Origin: Clostridium sp. 12(A) | Lineage (GTDB): Bacteria; Bacillota; Clostridia; Lachnospirales; Lachnospiraceae | Direction: 5' to 3' | NCBI GenBank assembly: GCA_000526575.1 | Contig: JAGI01000002.1 | Span: 930,001 to 994,000 of the forward strand | DNA: 64,000 nt | Shown here: one piece after another, positions 37,790 through 46,379 of the stretch | Layout: each line of letters begins with the position of its first letter | Numbering within the stretch: position 1 is the first letter of the stretch | Position numbers and translations under genes: made by a program | The notes under the pieces: generated by a model | Database searches by the model: none | Seen by the model: the letters and a program-made list of their open reading frames with translations, nothing else | What the model was told of the DNA's origin: nothing

Positions 37790-39030
37790 TACGAAAATTA
37801 AGATGGAAATTTATCATCATTAATATGACTTGCGTAGCAAGTATTCTTTTGGCTGTCATAGGACTCTTTTACTTTTCTGCTTCCAACCGCCTGGTCCGGC
37901 AGACAGAGATGGCTATGTTCCAATCCATAGAAAAGGATCGGTTCTCACCGCCATTTAAACTGGAACCTGGGAGGCACAAAAAGCAACCCCCGCCTCCTCC
38001 TATTCCCTCGTTTGTCGTTACTTTAAATTCCGATCACACCATAAGGACCATAGAACGAAACAACATTACCGTTACAACAGAGCTTGCCTCTACCTTAATT
38101 CAAATGGCTGATTCTACGGAGCTTACGAAAGGAGTTCTTCCAGACTATTCCCTTCGTTTTCTAAAGGCAGAAACTCCGGAAGGAACAAAAATCATTTTTG
38201 CAGATCAAAGCTACGAGATTAATAACATCAAGACTCTTACGGTCAACTGTATCATGCTTTTTACGGGGGCCGTATTCCTTTTTCTCATGCTGAGTCTGTA
38301 TCTCTCCCGCCTTGCCCTAAAACCTGTTGAGGCTGCCTGGCATCAGCAGAATCAGTTTGTTGCAGACGCCTCCCATGAGTTAAAAACTCCTCTGACGGTG
38401 ATTCTGGCAAATCTGGATATTATATCTACTCACCCGCAGTCTACGGTCAGGGAACAGAATAAATGGCTGAGCAACACAAAGGAAGAAGCTGCCAGTATGA
38501 AGCAGCTGGTGGAAAACCTCCTGTTTCTCGCCCGTTACGACGCTGGGGCAGGCAATGAAAGGAAGTCAGAACTTTCGTCCATTGATTTCAGCGACCTGGT
38601 TTTAAAAAGCACTCTTATCTTTGAATCCATTGCCTTTGAAAACAAGGTGGAACTGGTGAACGAAATTGAACCTGACATCATTCTTTCCGGGTATGAATCC
38701 CAGCTTAAGCAGGTTGTTACCATACTTCTTGATAATGCCTGTAAATATGCAGGAAAAGGTGGTACTGTTTCTATCGGACTAAAAAGCGCAAGCCACCTGG
38801 CTGTTTTAACCGTTTGTAATTCTGGCGAGATCATTCCACCGGAGGAACAGCAGCATATCTTTGAACGCTTTTACCGGACAGATAAATCAAGAGTAAGAAA
38901 AGAGGGAGGATATGGTCTTGGGCTTTCCATTGCAAAAACGATAATAGATTCTCATAAAGGGAAGATCAGCGTGACAAGCAGTCAGCCTGAAGGAACCATA
39001 TTTACGGTGACCCTGCCACTAAAGCTGTAA
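37786..39030 (+). CDS. Sensor histidine kinase
   Basis: 414 residues: two membrane helices (about 10-30 and 150-172) around an external loop of ~115 residues that includes a proline run (KKQPPPPPIPS). HisKA follows with FVADASHELKTPLTVILANL, then an HATPase domain with LLDNACKYA and GGYGLGLSIAK. No clear HAMP domain. It probably senses a compound handled by the adjacent exporter, or envelope stress. Confidence 0.92.
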   Translation: MIRKLRWKFIIINMTCVASILLAVIGLFYFSASNRLVRQTEMAMFQSIEKDRFSPPFKLEPGRHKKQPPPPPIPSFVVTLNSDHTIRTIERNNITVTTELASTLIQMADSTELTKGVLPDYSLRFLKAETPEGTKIIFADQSYEINNIKTLTVNCIMLFTGAVFLFLMLSLYLSRLALKPVEAAWHQQNQFVADASHELKTPLTVILANLDIISTHPQSTVREQNKWLSNTKEEAASMKQLVENLLFLARYDAGAGNERKSELSSIDFSDLVLKSTLIFESIAFENKVELVNEIEPDIILSGYESQLKQVVTILLDNACKYAGKGGTVSIGLKSASHLAVLTVCNSGEIIPPEEQQHIFERFYRTDKSRVRKEGGYGLGLSIAKTIIDSHKGKISVTSSQPEGTIFTVTLPLKL

Positions 39031-39041
39031 AACAGGAAAAT

Positions 39042-39096
39042 AAAAGACCCAGAGACAACCATGGCTAATAGCCAGTTTGCTGTCTCAGGGTCTTTT
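39042..39096. terminator. Bidirectional terminator between kinase and alarmone synthetase genes
   Basis: AAAAGACCCAGAGACA pairs with TGTCTCAGGGTCTTTT. The A/T tracts on both sides serve the converging genes. Confidence 0.85.
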
Positions 39097-39102
39097 CTAT
39101 GT

Positions 39103-39813
39103 TTATTTACTTATGGCAATCTCTTGAGCTTCAATCTTTTTTCTAATATTTAACATCCGCTCATCCGTATTTGCTATCACCTCTGCACATTCCCGAAGCT
39201 CCGTACTAATCTCTTCAGAATTAGCTTCCACCTCTTTTTTATACTTAAGCTGATGGTCAAGGCTTGCCCAAAAATCCATGGCAATGGTACGTATTTGAAC
39301 CTCTACCCGCATCCACTTTTTCTGGTCCGAGAAAAATACTGGAATTTCCACAATCATATGGTAACTACGATAGCCGTTGGCTTTGGGGTGACGGATATAA
39401 TCCTTAATCGCTATGATATGGACGTCATCCTGTCTTGTCAGCATCTCTGCCACTGCGTAAATGTCATCAAGAAAGGAACAGATGACCCGGATTCCTGCCA
39501 CATCATCTAAATTTTCCATCATGGATTCCAGTGAGACAGGAAGACCTCTGCGCTGAAGCTTTTCCACAATGCTGATGGGTTTCTTCACTCTGGATTTCAC
39601 AAGCTCAATGGGGTTTCTGGAGTTTCTCACAGATAATTCGTCATTTAAAACCTCTAATTTTGTTTTCAACTCCCGGATGGCACAGGTATACATCATCATA
39701 GCTTCCTGAAACTGGTAAGCCTGCTTAATCAATGGATCTGGAACCTGAACGAGATTCGGTACATTTACAATTGACTGATTCAATTCGCTATTAGGGTTCA
39801 TGCTTATATTCAT
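39103..39813 (-). CDS. Small alarmone (p)ppGpp synthetase
   Basis: 236 residues containing only the RelA/SpoT synthetase domain, without hydrolase, TGS or ACT domains. Characteristic segments are DDVAGIRVICSFLDDIYAV, HPKANGYRSYHMIVEIP and VEVQIRTIAMDFWASLDHQLKYK. RelQ/YjbM-like. It transfers pyrophosphate from ATP to GDP or GTP in the cytosol. Ends at a shared terminator. Confidence 0.92.
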   Translation of the reverse strand: MNISMNPNSELNQSIVNVPNLVQVPDPLIKQAYQFQEAMMMYTCAIRELKTKLEVLNDELSVRNSRNPIELVKSRVKKPISIVEKLQRRGLPVSLESMMENLDDVAGIRVICSFLDDIYAVAEMLTRQDDVHIIAIKDYIRHPKANGYRSYHMIVEIPVFFSDQKKWMRVEVQIRTIAMDFWASLDHQLKYKKEVEANSEEISTELRECAEVIANTDERMLNIRKKIEAQEIAISK

Positions 39814-39841
39814 TTTTACACCTCAATGTTAAGAAACAATC

Positions 39842-40681
39842 TTAAGCCTTCTCAGCCGCTAAAACAGCTTCATCAAGCCATGGTGCCTCTAAGTATTCTA
39901 CAGTTCCGCTATCCACAGCAGATGCGATTTTAGGATCAATGGGGATTTTCGCTAAAATGGGGAGGTCATGGGTTTTACCTACTTCATCAATGTGACTCTC
40001 TCCAAAGACTGAAATCTTTTTCCCGCAATCCGGACAATTTAAGTAGCTCATGTTCTCGACCAGTCCCAGAATCGGTACATTCATCTTCTTTGCCATATTG
40101 ACTGCTTTTGCAACAATCATGGAAACCAGCTCCTGTGGAGACGTGACAATAAGAATTCCATCCACAGGCAGGGACTGGAATACGGTCAGAGGAACATCTC
40201 CGGTTCCAGGAGGCATATCTACAAACATATAATCGATATTTTCCCAAAGAGCTTCCTGCCAGAACTGCTTTACTGCTCCTGCAATGACCGGTCCTCTCCA
40301 GATGACCGGATCTGTCTCATGATCCAGAACAAGATTGGCAGACATCACCTCAATACCAGTGGATGTGGTGGCTGGAATCATAAGCCCATTTGGTGTCATT
40401 CCCACTCCAGAATCCGTGATACCAAATGCTTTTGGAATGGAAGGTCCTGTGATATCTGCATCAAGGATGGCTGTTTTATAGCCCTTGGAATTCATGCGTA
40501 CTGCCATCATGGTGGTTACCAGTGATTTGCCGACTCCACCTTTTCCGCTGACGATACCAATTACTTTTTTTACTGTGCTGGCTGGATTTAACGGCTCAAG
40601 AAAGCTTTTAGGCCCTTCCTGCCTGCTTGGACAGCTTTCGCCGCAACTATTGCAATTATGTGTACAATCTAAATCGCTCAT
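39842..40681 (-). CDS. Mrp/NBP35 family Fe-S carrier ATPase
   Basis: About 279 residues. The deviant Walker A is GIVSGKGGVGKSLVTT, with switch segments DADITGPSIP and DMPPGTGDVPLT and the metal-binding CPDCGKK near residue 210. A cysteine-rich N-terminus (CTHNCNSCGESC) could bind another cluster. The ATG at 40681 has AGGAGG 7 nt before it; the frame itself opens at 40726. The family carries Fe-S clusters to apoproteins. Confidence 0.93.
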   Translation of the reverse strand: MSDLDCTHNCNSCGESCPSRQEGPKSFLEPLNPASTVKKVIGIVSGKGGVGKSLVTTMMAVRMNSKGYKTAILDADITGPSIPKAFGITDSGVGMTPNGLMIPATTSTGIEVMSANLVLDHETDPVIWRGPVIAGAVKQFWQEALWENIDYMFVDMPPGTGDVPLTVFQSLPVDGILIVTSPQELVSMIVAKAVNMAKKMNVPILGLVENMSYLNCPDCGKKISVFGESHIDEVGKTHDLPILAKIPIDPKIASAVDSGTVEYLEAPWLDEAVLAAEKA

Positions 40682-40853
40682 GTCAATTCCTCCTATGAAA
40701 AAGTTTATCGATAGAGGGCAGTCCATCGACTACCGTCTGAAATTATCATAACTGTCCCCTTATCCGTAAATATAAGATACGGATATTTTAGATTATAGTA
40801 TGAAAGAGAGCTTCTGTCCATGGATTTTATACAAGCTTTATGAAAACAATGGT

Positions 40854-40897
40854 AAAAAAGACCCGAACTTTCTTAATAGAAAGAACAGGTCTTTTTT
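40854..40897 (-). terminator. Terminator after folT
   Basis: AAAAAAGACC and GGTCTTTTTT enclose an inner CTTTCT/AGAAAG stem; a T-tract follows on either strand. Confidence 0.8.
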
Positions 40898-40899
40898 TA

Positions 40900-41472
40900 T
40901 TATTTAGCTCTGGTTGCCTTTGTTTTTTGTATGATTTGAAACACTCCCATGGTATCAAGTGCTTTTACCAGGGTATAAAAAATCATGGAGTCAATGGGCC
41001 ACATCACAAGATTTTTCAATGCCCTTGCAGGGAGAATGACCATAAATCCTTTTCCATACAGTATGGATAAGCAGATGGTGTTTAATATCACATTGCAGAT
41101 TAGCATCACAATAAACTTTGAGATGAGAACCCTTTTTAAGGTCATTGCCTTTTTATAGTAAAAACAGCCATACATAAAACCGGATAATAAAGTCACCATA
41201 GTAAGGCCCGGGAAAAATGGTCCATTGGGCTTTAACAAGTACTTTAATACATCCATACTTCCTGAAAACAGACCGCCTACAATCGGGCCAAACAAGTAGG
41301 AAATGATTCCATTGGGTATGGAAGCAAAACCAATTCTGATATAATTTCCAAAATCAATGGAGAACATACCAAGAATAATTGCCAGGGCGCCAAACATGGC
41401 GGCAGTGGTGATGGTTCTTACATGCTTTAGCTCTTTGTAAGAATCGGTAAACAAAGTGACGAATTTTTTCAT
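40900..41472 (-). CDS. folT: Folate-family ECF transporter S component
   Basis: Substrate-binding membrane subunit of an energy-coupling-factor importer, 190 residues with about six hydrophobic segments. Typical sequences are TTAAMFGALAIILG, RIGFASIPNGIISYLFGPIVGG and a positively charged end. Folate specificity is supported by the THF riboswitch directly upstream. The shared ECF energising module (EcfAA'T) is not in the window. Confidence 0.92.
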   Translation of the reverse strand: MKKFVTLFTDSYKELKHVRTITTAAMFGALAIILGMFSIDFGNYIRIGFASIPNGIISYLFGPIVGGLFSGSMDVLKYLLKPNGPFFPGLTMVTLLSGFMYGCFYYKKAMTLKRVLISKFIVMLICNVILNTICLSILYGKGFMVILPARALKNLVMWPIDSMIFYTLVKALDTMGVFQIIQKTKATRAK

Positions 41473-41536
41473 AAAAAAATACCTCCTTTGCAGACCTCAG
41501 ACTACAACCGGAGATATAAAATACTTATCTTCTGAT

Positions 41537-41632
41537 GCAGCGGGATGCGACTCGTGTACCGCAAGAAAATCTTTTCGTCCGAATGACAACTCCCTGTTCA
41601 CTCAGCACTTAACGCACACTAGTCTACTCTGC
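41537..41632 (-). ncRNA. Tetrahydrofolate riboswitch (folT leader)
   Basis: On the minus strand the leader contains GCAGAGTAGACTAG, TGCGTTAAGTG and, at the 3' end, GCATCCCGCTGC, which pairs back to the start. These are the conserved blocks of the THF riboswitch class, and the downstream gene is folT. Folate binding would reduce transporter expression, probably by masking translation or termination signals before AGGAGG at about 41480. Confidence 0.92.
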
Positions 41633-41660
41633 GACTTTCATATTTATTTTTAACGTCACA

Positions 41661-41688
41661 AGTATAACACAGATTTTAAAGAATGCAA
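41661..41688 (-). promoter_or_regulatory. Promoter of the THF riboswitch-folT unit
   Basis: On the minus strand: -35 TTGCAT (41688-41683), 16-nt spacer, -10 TATACT (41666-41661). Confidence 0.7.
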
Positions 41689-41714
41689 GTATTTTTTTTG
41701 TGCACGAAATACAT

Positions 41715-41743
41715 TTGACATCTGCTAAAAAAAAGTTTAGGAT
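41715..41743 (+). promoter_or_regulatory. Promoter of lrgAB
   Basis: -35 TTGACA (41715-41720), 17-nt spacer, -10 TAGGAT (41738-41743). Confidence 0.65.
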
Positions 41744-41787
41744 AATCCTTAGCTGAAATTTCGACAAAAAGCGCAGGAGGCGTAGTT

Positions 41788-42159
41788 ATGAGGTACTTAA
41801 GGCAATTCAGCATCATTCTTTTTATCTCTTTGATTGGAGAGATTATCCATCTTTTTATCTCTCTTCCCATTCCTGCCAGCATTTATGGTTTGCTGCTTAT
41901 GCTAATTGGGTTAAAAACAAAACTCATACCTTTAAATGCGGTAGAGGATGCCAGCATGTTTCTGATTGAAATCATGCCAGTTATGTTTATACCGGCGGCG
42001 GTAGGACTGTTGGATTCCTGGGGGGTTCTTGGTTCTATGCTGGTTCCTTTTATTGTTATCACCCTGGTATCAACTATCCTGGTTATGGTGACCACCGGAA
42101 GAGTCACTCAGTTTTTTATCCGGGTTGATAAAAAAGGAAAGGATGATGATCATGAGTAA
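41788..42159 (+). CDS. lrgA: CidA/LrgA holin-like protein
   Basis: 123 residues with four membrane helices, including IGEIIHLFISLPIPASIYGLLLMLIGL, the family signature. LrgA/CidA proteins are membrane proteins tied to murein hydrolase control and pyruvate transport in other Firmicutes. It overlaps the lrgB gene by 8 bp. Confidence 0.9.
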   Translation: MRYLRQFSIILFISLIGEIIHLFISLPIPASIYGLLLMLIGLKTKLIPLNAVEDASMFLIEIMPVMFIPAAVGLLDSWGVLGSMLVPFIVITLVSTILVMVTTGRVTQFFIRVDKKGKDDDHE

Positions 42160-42844
42160 TACAATCAATGGTTTTTTATTTTTTGGGGCTGTTATCAGCC
42201 TTCTGGGTTATGAATTAGGAATCCAACTAAAAAGAAGGTTTAAATCCCCTCTTTTTAACCCACTGTTAATATCCATTCTGATCGTTATGGCTCTTCTCTC
42301 TATATTTAATATTGAATATGAGGTATATAACCAGAGTGCAAAATATATCAGCTATCTTCTTACCCCAGCTACTATCTGTCTCGCTATTCCCTTATATCGA
42401 CAGATGGAACTGCTTAAGAAACATTCCAAGGCTATTTTAGCCGGAACCTTGACTGGGGTCATCACTACCATGGTTACAGTACTGCTTCTTGCTATGGTAT
42501 TTGGGCTTAATCATCAGGAGTACGTGACATTTTTACCAAAATCCATTACAACTGCTATCGCTATGGGAATTTCTGAGGAGATGAAAGGATTTGTTACGAT
42601 TACCGTTGCCAGTATCATCATCACAGGAATTCTTGGAAGTATCATTGCCGAAACTGTATGTAAGATATTCCATATCACGGAACCGGTTGCAGTAGGTATT
42701 GCCATCGGATCCTCTGCCCACGCCATTGGAACTACTAAGGCGCTGGAACTAGGGGAAATAGAAGGGGCAATGAGCAGCCTTGCTATCGCCACATCCGGGC
42801 TTTGTACGGTGGTGTTTGCATCGTTTTTTGCTAACTTATATTAA
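42152..42844 (+). CDS. lrgB: LrgB family membrane protein
   Basis: About 230 residues, seven to eight hydrophobic segments, with LPKSITTAIAMGISEE and AVAIGSSAHAIGTTKALELGE-like family signatures. Partner of LrgA. The ATG at 42152 overlaps the lrgA stop region and has AAGGA nearby; the frame itself opens at 42125. Confidence 0.92.
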   Translation: MSNTINGFLFFGAVISLLGYELGIQLKRRFKSPLFNPLLISILIVMALLSIFNIEYEVYNQSAKYISYLLTPATICLAIPLYRQMELLKKHSKAILAGTLTGVITTMVTVLLLAMVFGLNHQEYVTFLPKSITTAIAMGISEEMKGFVTITVASIIITGILGSIIAETVCKIFHITEPVAVGIAIGSSAHAIGTTKALELGEIEGAMSSLAIATSGLCTVVFASFFANLY

Positions 42845-42855
42845 ATTTTTTGTAT

Positions 42856-42881
42856 AAAAAAGAGGTCTTGCGACCTCTTTT
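42856..42881. terminator. Bidirectional terminator after lrgB
   Basis: AAAAAGAGGTC pairs with GACCTCTTTT around a 4-nt loop, between converging genes. Confidence 0.85.
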
Positions 42882-43167
42882 AATAACTACCTAAAGCTGC
42901 CATGAATATACTGGCAAATATAGCATATAAAATAAATCCAAGCACTGACAGAATAACCTGCATGATTAAACTCGCTCTGCAGAAATTCTTGCGATTCTCA
43001 TTTCCATTGCCAAAAGCCCAGACTAACATCATGATAATGTTAACACAAGGTACTAACATGATCAGTAGTGTGATTAACCACTCTCCCATTGTCATTACGC
43101 TTTTGTTCGGGTCCATCTGAGTTGAATACTGGTTTCCCTCATTACTTACATTGTAATCGTTTTCCAT
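42880..43167 (-). CDS. Small membrane protein, function unknown
   Basis: 95 residues: a polar, Asn-rich N-terminus, then two hydrophobic segments (WLITLLIMLVPCVNIIMMLVW and LIMQVILSVLGFILYAIFAS) joined by a basic GNGNENRKNFCRA loop. I do not recognise a characterised family. It has a ribosome site (AGGAGG) and its own terminator, and lies next to a DUF2752 gene with which similar small membrane proteins often cluster. Confidence 0.7.
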   Translation of the reverse strand: MENDYNVSNEGNQYSTQMDPNKSVMTMGEWLITLLIMLVPCVNIIMMLVWAFGNGNENRKNFCRASLIMQVILSVLGFILYAIFASIFMAALGSY

Positions 43168-43261
43168 ACAAATCCTCCTTGGTAAAATCTGACATTAATA
43201 TGACATTCCACATTATAACATATAATTCAATAAATTGGAATTGTATATTTTAGCTGTATTT

Positions 43262-43684
43262 TTAATGCAGACTTTCTAAAATTCGCATTAGCAGGCTATT
43301 AGGATAGAATACATATGGCTCCCGGTAAGGAAAATAAAGTTTCATACGGACGACATACAAAATCAGAGAACCTATGATACTGGCGGAAAGTAGAATTCCA
43401 GCCAGCTTTTTATTACCTTTTTTCAAATAGGTTACACGTATTTCATTTACGATGCAAAGAAATACAAAAGGAGCAGCGGGATTAAGCTCCATACATTGTT
43501 TTATATTTCCTTTTGCCAGAGATAGAATGGCTCTTGACCCTCCACATCCAGGACAGGGAATCCCCAGTAACCCCCGGAATGCACACAGTCCCCCGGTTAA
43601 AGCGTACAATATTACGCAATAAATAACAAAACAAACCAACAAAAACAAGATGTATAACTGATTCTTTTTATCTTTCGTACTCAT
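43262..43684 (-). CDS. DUF2752 membrane protein
   Basis: 140 residues, three hydrophobic segments. The family signature IPCPGCGGSRAILSLAKGN and the later ELNPAAPFVF are present. Function unknown. It is 12 bp downstream of the fliB-like gene and could be cotranscribed with it. Confidence 0.85.
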   Translation of the reverse strand: MSTKDKKNQLYILFLLVCFVIYCVILYALTGGLCAFRGLLGIPCPGCGGSRAILSLAKGNIKQCMELNPAAPFVFLCIVNEIRVTYLKKGNKKLAGILLSASIIGSLILYVVRMKLYFPYREPYVFYPNSLLMRILESLH

Positions 43685-43695
43685 TACAATTCCCC

Positions 43696-44856
43696 CTATA
43701 AAACAGAAAGAAGGGATGAAAGCCCAAATCTCTGATCGCTTATAAATATCCGGTCTAATGCATTAAGGTTTAAATCGGAATGCTCCACTTCCCGGGAAAA
43801 TCGATGGGTAAGATGAACAAATTCAGAAAAATCCAATCTTCCTTCCCTCATTTTAAAGGTTGCCTGAGCCATCTCCTGAATCAACAGAGTGCATACCACT
43901 GCAAGCTTTATCTTTCCATAAGGTTGTCCATCATAAACTGAGCCACAAAAATAGGTGAATACAAAATAAACCAAAAGCTGTTCGCACCAGATTTCCCACT
44001 GCTCTTCTCTCTCCGGATTTTCCTTTAAGTACTGATAAAACGCACTGCGATTCTCTTCATAAGAGGCTATCCCTTTTTCAAATAACAGCTTTTTTATTGT
44101 GCTGATATACCGGGGCCAGTCCGCATCCAGAACTTCTAATTCTTGAAAAATGGAAAACAGCTCCTTCATCTTCAGAAAACGGCTTTCAGCCTGTGCTTTC
44201 CTGCCAAGAAGCTTTTTTTCAGCAATCGAATGAAGGGATTCATTCCGATACCGTGATAGCAACCCGTCAATTTCATACATATGGCCAGACCTGATCCTGC
44301 TTTGCAGATCATGGGCAAATCCCAATACCAATGCCATTCGATGGCTGGAGATAAATCTCCTGTCTTGTAGAAAGGAAATTATGAGGTCCCTGGCATCTGT
44401 CAGCTTGGTAAAGAGCAGAAAGTCAAACTCAGGATAAACTTCTTCTTTTTCATCCTCTTTTGTCAGGAAGGTAACCGGCTCTTTTGTGCCAAGTATGATT
44501 CTTGCAGCCTCCTCACAGGACATGGATAGGGAAATCTCCCTGATCCCCTCGAATTCCTCCGTATGCCTTGGATATTCCCTGCAGGTCTTACATAGCATAT
44601 CCGGTCCAGCTTCCATGTATAAATCACAAAGATTTTCCCGGTTTAAGAAAGCACATCGTTTGCCGCACTGCTTAAAAGAGCTGTTTTTCCAGTCTATGGA
44701 CTGTTTTAAGCGCTGTCCAAACCCACCCTTTTGTCTCCAGTAGCGTTTTTTTGACTTATCATCAATCATGATTGACCAGCCAGCACAGCAGGTATCCGTA
44801 CAATCTCCTGCCACACAATGAAATTTATGATAATAATGAGGTATTGTATACAGCAT
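43696..44856 (-). CDS. fliB: Flagellin lysine-N-methylase-like protein
   Basis: 386 residues of the FliB family, with cysteine-rich N-terminal motifs CVAGDCTDTCCAGW, CAFLNRENLCDLY and CKTCREYPR that probably bind an Fe-S cluster. FliB methylates flagellin lysines in Salmonella. Many non-motile Clostridia carry homologues whose target is unknown, and no flagellar gene is in this window, so the name is a family assignment only. Confidence 0.8.
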   Translation of the reverse strand: MLYTIPHYYHKFHCVAGDCTDTCCAGWSIMIDDKSKKRYWRQKGGFGQRLKQSIDWKNSSFKQCGKRCAFLNRENLCDLYMEAGPDMLCKTCREYPRHTEEFEGIREISLSMSCEEAARIILGTKEPVTFLTKEDEKEEVYPEFDFLLFTKLTDARDLIISFLQDRRFISSHRMALVLGFAHDLQSRIRSGHMYEIDGLLSRYRNESLHSIAEKKLLGRKAQAESRFLKMKELFSIFQELEVLDADWPRYISTIKKLLFEKGIASYEENRSAFYQYLKENPEREEQWEIWCEQLLVYFVFTYFCGSVYDGQPYGKIKLAVVCTLLIQEMAQATFKMREGRLDFSEFVHLTHRFSREVEHSDLNLNALDRIFISDQRFGLSSLLSVL

Positions 44857-44894
44857 GAATTTTTCTCCTATACGATATAACGTTTTTCCCAGTG

Positions 44895-44933
44895 AAAATG
44901 AGGTCTAACTCTGAAAGAGCCAAACCTCATTTT
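44895..44933 (-). terminator. Terminator after ytaF
   Basis: AAAATGAGGT pairs with ACCTCATTTT around a 19-nt loop. Confidence 0.75.
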
Positions 44934-44940
44934 CTATCAT

Positions 44941-45561
44941 TCAAAGCTTTCCAAAGGCGAGAAATAAAAACAAAAGTCCGCTGACCCAGGAAAGATCCCA
45001 GTCTTTTCGAGCCGATAGCTCATGTCCCAAAAAGAGACCGATATACATTACTACAATTCCAACAAGCAGCGAAATGAATGCCGTCAGGCCCGGAGGCATC
45101 ATGAGAAATCCAGATAATCCTCCAGCCACCAGACTGTCAATTGACATGGCCAGGGAAAACATGACTGTTTCCTTCCAGGATAAGGATTTCGATTGATCCC
45201 AGTCTGCTGCCAAGGGATTTCCATAAATATTTATGATAATACTCAGACCAGAAATAGAAAACGTTAAATCCTTCCTGACATTTACATGGCTGTTAATATA
45301 TTTTTTGATGGCAAAATCAAGAAGCTTCATAGCCCCCAGAAAAAACAGACAAGTAAAGCCAAGTCCTTTTGCAAACGCTTCCGGAACCAATCCATTCAGC
45401 ACGCTGCCAAACATAAGAGCTGCTCCCAGGCATCCGCTGCATATCAAATTTACCGCGATTACCTTGGCAAAGGAAATACGAAGCCGGTTTGCCCCATAGG
45501 CAAGGCTGGCAACAAAGCTGTCCGTAGAAAGAGCGAGTACTAAAATGAATATATCACGCAT
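44941..45561 (-). CDS. ytaF: Sporulation membrane protein YtaF (MntP-like)
   Basis: 206 residues with six hydrophobic segments and two Asp-containing motifs, STDSFVASLAYG and SIDSLVAGGLSG, in an inverted-repeat arrangement typical of the MntP/YtaF superfamily. YtaF is a sporulation membrane protein in Bacillus; transport of a metal ion is suspected for the fold. It lies downstream of lepB. Confidence 0.87.
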   Translation of the reverse strand: MRDIFILVLALSTDSFVASLAYGANRLRISFAKVIAVNLICSGCLGAALMFGSVLNGLVPEAFAKGLGFTCLFFLGAMKLLDFAIKKYINSHVNVRKDLTFSISGLSIIINIYGNPLAADWDQSKSLSWKETVMFSLAMSIDSLVAGGLSGFLMMPPGLTAFISLLVGIVVMYIGLFLGHELSARKDWDLSWVSGLLFLFLAFGKL

Positions 45562-45623
45562 ACGCCATTGAACTTACCTTTTTTCTTTTAATATATTCAT
45601 CATGAAAGGTTTTGGAACCCTTA

Positions 45624-46196
45624 CTACTCAATCGTCTTAAACCCTGGGTAATACCGGACGAGTACTTTTGCCAGAATTTTATTCTCTGGTACATAAGGAT
45701 CCGGCCAATATCTGGCATCTGCTGAGTTATTCCTGTTATCCCCAAACATCAGATAGCAGCCCTTGGGCACTTCAAAATGAAAGTCTTTTGTCTCCATCGG
45801 TTCTGGCAGATATGGCTCTTTAAGAGGAGTCTCTGAGCCATTGATATATATTTTATTCTCCCGGACATCCACAGTCTCGCCAGGAAGTCCGATAATTCGT
45901 TTCACCAGACGCGTCTCCTGCGATCCAGGCCCAGTCTCATGATCGAATATGACGATATCACCCCTTTGAGGATCTTCTCCAAACTTATAGGCAAGCCGAG
46001 ATCCAAACAGGCGGTCTCCCGTCATAATCGTCCGCTCCATGGAGCCGCTGGGTACCCTGCTGTTGGCAATGATAAATGTATTCAGAAAAAATGCAATGGC
46101 AGAAGCCATCAGAATTATCTTGACCCAGTCAAAAATCTCTTTTTTCCAGTTTATCTTCCCTTTTTCCATGTCCTCTTGATTCTTCTCTTCATTCAT
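45624..46196 (-). CDS. lepB: Signal peptidase I
   Basis: Membrane-bound serine protease that cleaves secretory signal peptides. One membrane helix (IILMASAIAFFLNTFIIA) precedes the catalytic Ser in VPSGSMERT; the catalytic Lys is in RLVKRIIGLPGE, and the conserved box GDNRNNSADARYW is near the C-terminus. The ATG at 46196 (MNEEKNQED) is the likely start because the frame's earlier TTG at 46238 lies inside the -10 element. It is directly downstream of the sigK 3' end and terminator. Confidence 0.94.
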   Translation of the reverse strand: MNEEKNQEDMEKGKINWKKEIFDWVKIILMASAIAFFLNTFIIANSRVPSGSMERTIMTGDRLFGSRLAYKFGEDPQRGDIVIFDHETGPGSQETRLVKRIIGLPGETVDVRENKIYINGSETPLKEPYLPEPMETKDFHFEVPKGCYLMFGDNRNNSADARYWPDPYVPENKILAKVLVRYYPGFKTIE

Positions 46197-46228
46197 ACAA
46201 AGCTTGTCCTTTACTATTTTATTCCTAT

Positions 46229-46257
46229 ATTGTATCAAAATAAACCAATTGGTTCAA
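46229..46257 (-). promoter_or_regulatory. Promoter of lepB
   Basis: On the minus strand: -35 TTGAAC (46257-46252), 17-nt spacer, -10 TACAAT (46234-46229). Confidence 0.75.
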
Positions 46258-46261
46258 GCTT

Positions 46262-46291
46262 AAAAGCAGGGACTTGGAGTTGCCCCTGCTT
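46262..46291 (-). terminator. Terminator of sigK
   Basis: AAGCAGGG pairs with CCCTGCTT, followed on the minus strand by TTTAA. It lies 7 bp after the sigK stop codon, so the original sigK transcription unit ends here. Confidence 0.8.
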
Positions 46292-46297
46292 CATTCA

Positions 46298-46366
46298 CTA
46301 AATACTATACCTTTTCAATTCCGCCCGTAGCCGTTCCAATGCCTTTTTCTCTAGTCTGGATACATA
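46298..46366 (-). CDS. sigK: sigK fragment 3: codons 189-210 and stop
   Basis: Reads Y-VSRLEKKALERLRAELKR-YSI-stop. This is the second half of the sigma-70 region 4.2 helix-turn-helix (recognition helix) plus the C-terminus, which is exactly what the fragment at 54.6-54.9 kb lacks after GISRSY. The frame joins at the Tyr codon: TAT here, TAC there. No start codon or ribosome site belongs to it, so it is expressed only after excision of element 2. A terminator follows directly and lepB is downstream. At 22 codons it would escape normal gene calling. Confidence 0.93.
   Translation of the reverse strand, partial: YVSRLEKKALERLRAELKRYSI
46365..46366 (-). other. Attachment core (TA) of element 2, sigK 3' side
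   Basis: The TA of the Tyr189 codon (TAT). Half-site arms inside the element, read outward on the minus strand, are ACAG (46375-46372) and CCCTA (46385-46381). The recombinase stop codon at 46380-46382 lies within this half-site. Confidence 0.8.
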
Positions 46367-46379
46367 TTCGTCTGTTTCA

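Noticed and set aside
43696-44856. Evidence of motility from the FliB-like gene
   Set aside because: No flagellar genes in the window, and FliB homologues are common in non-motile Clostridia.
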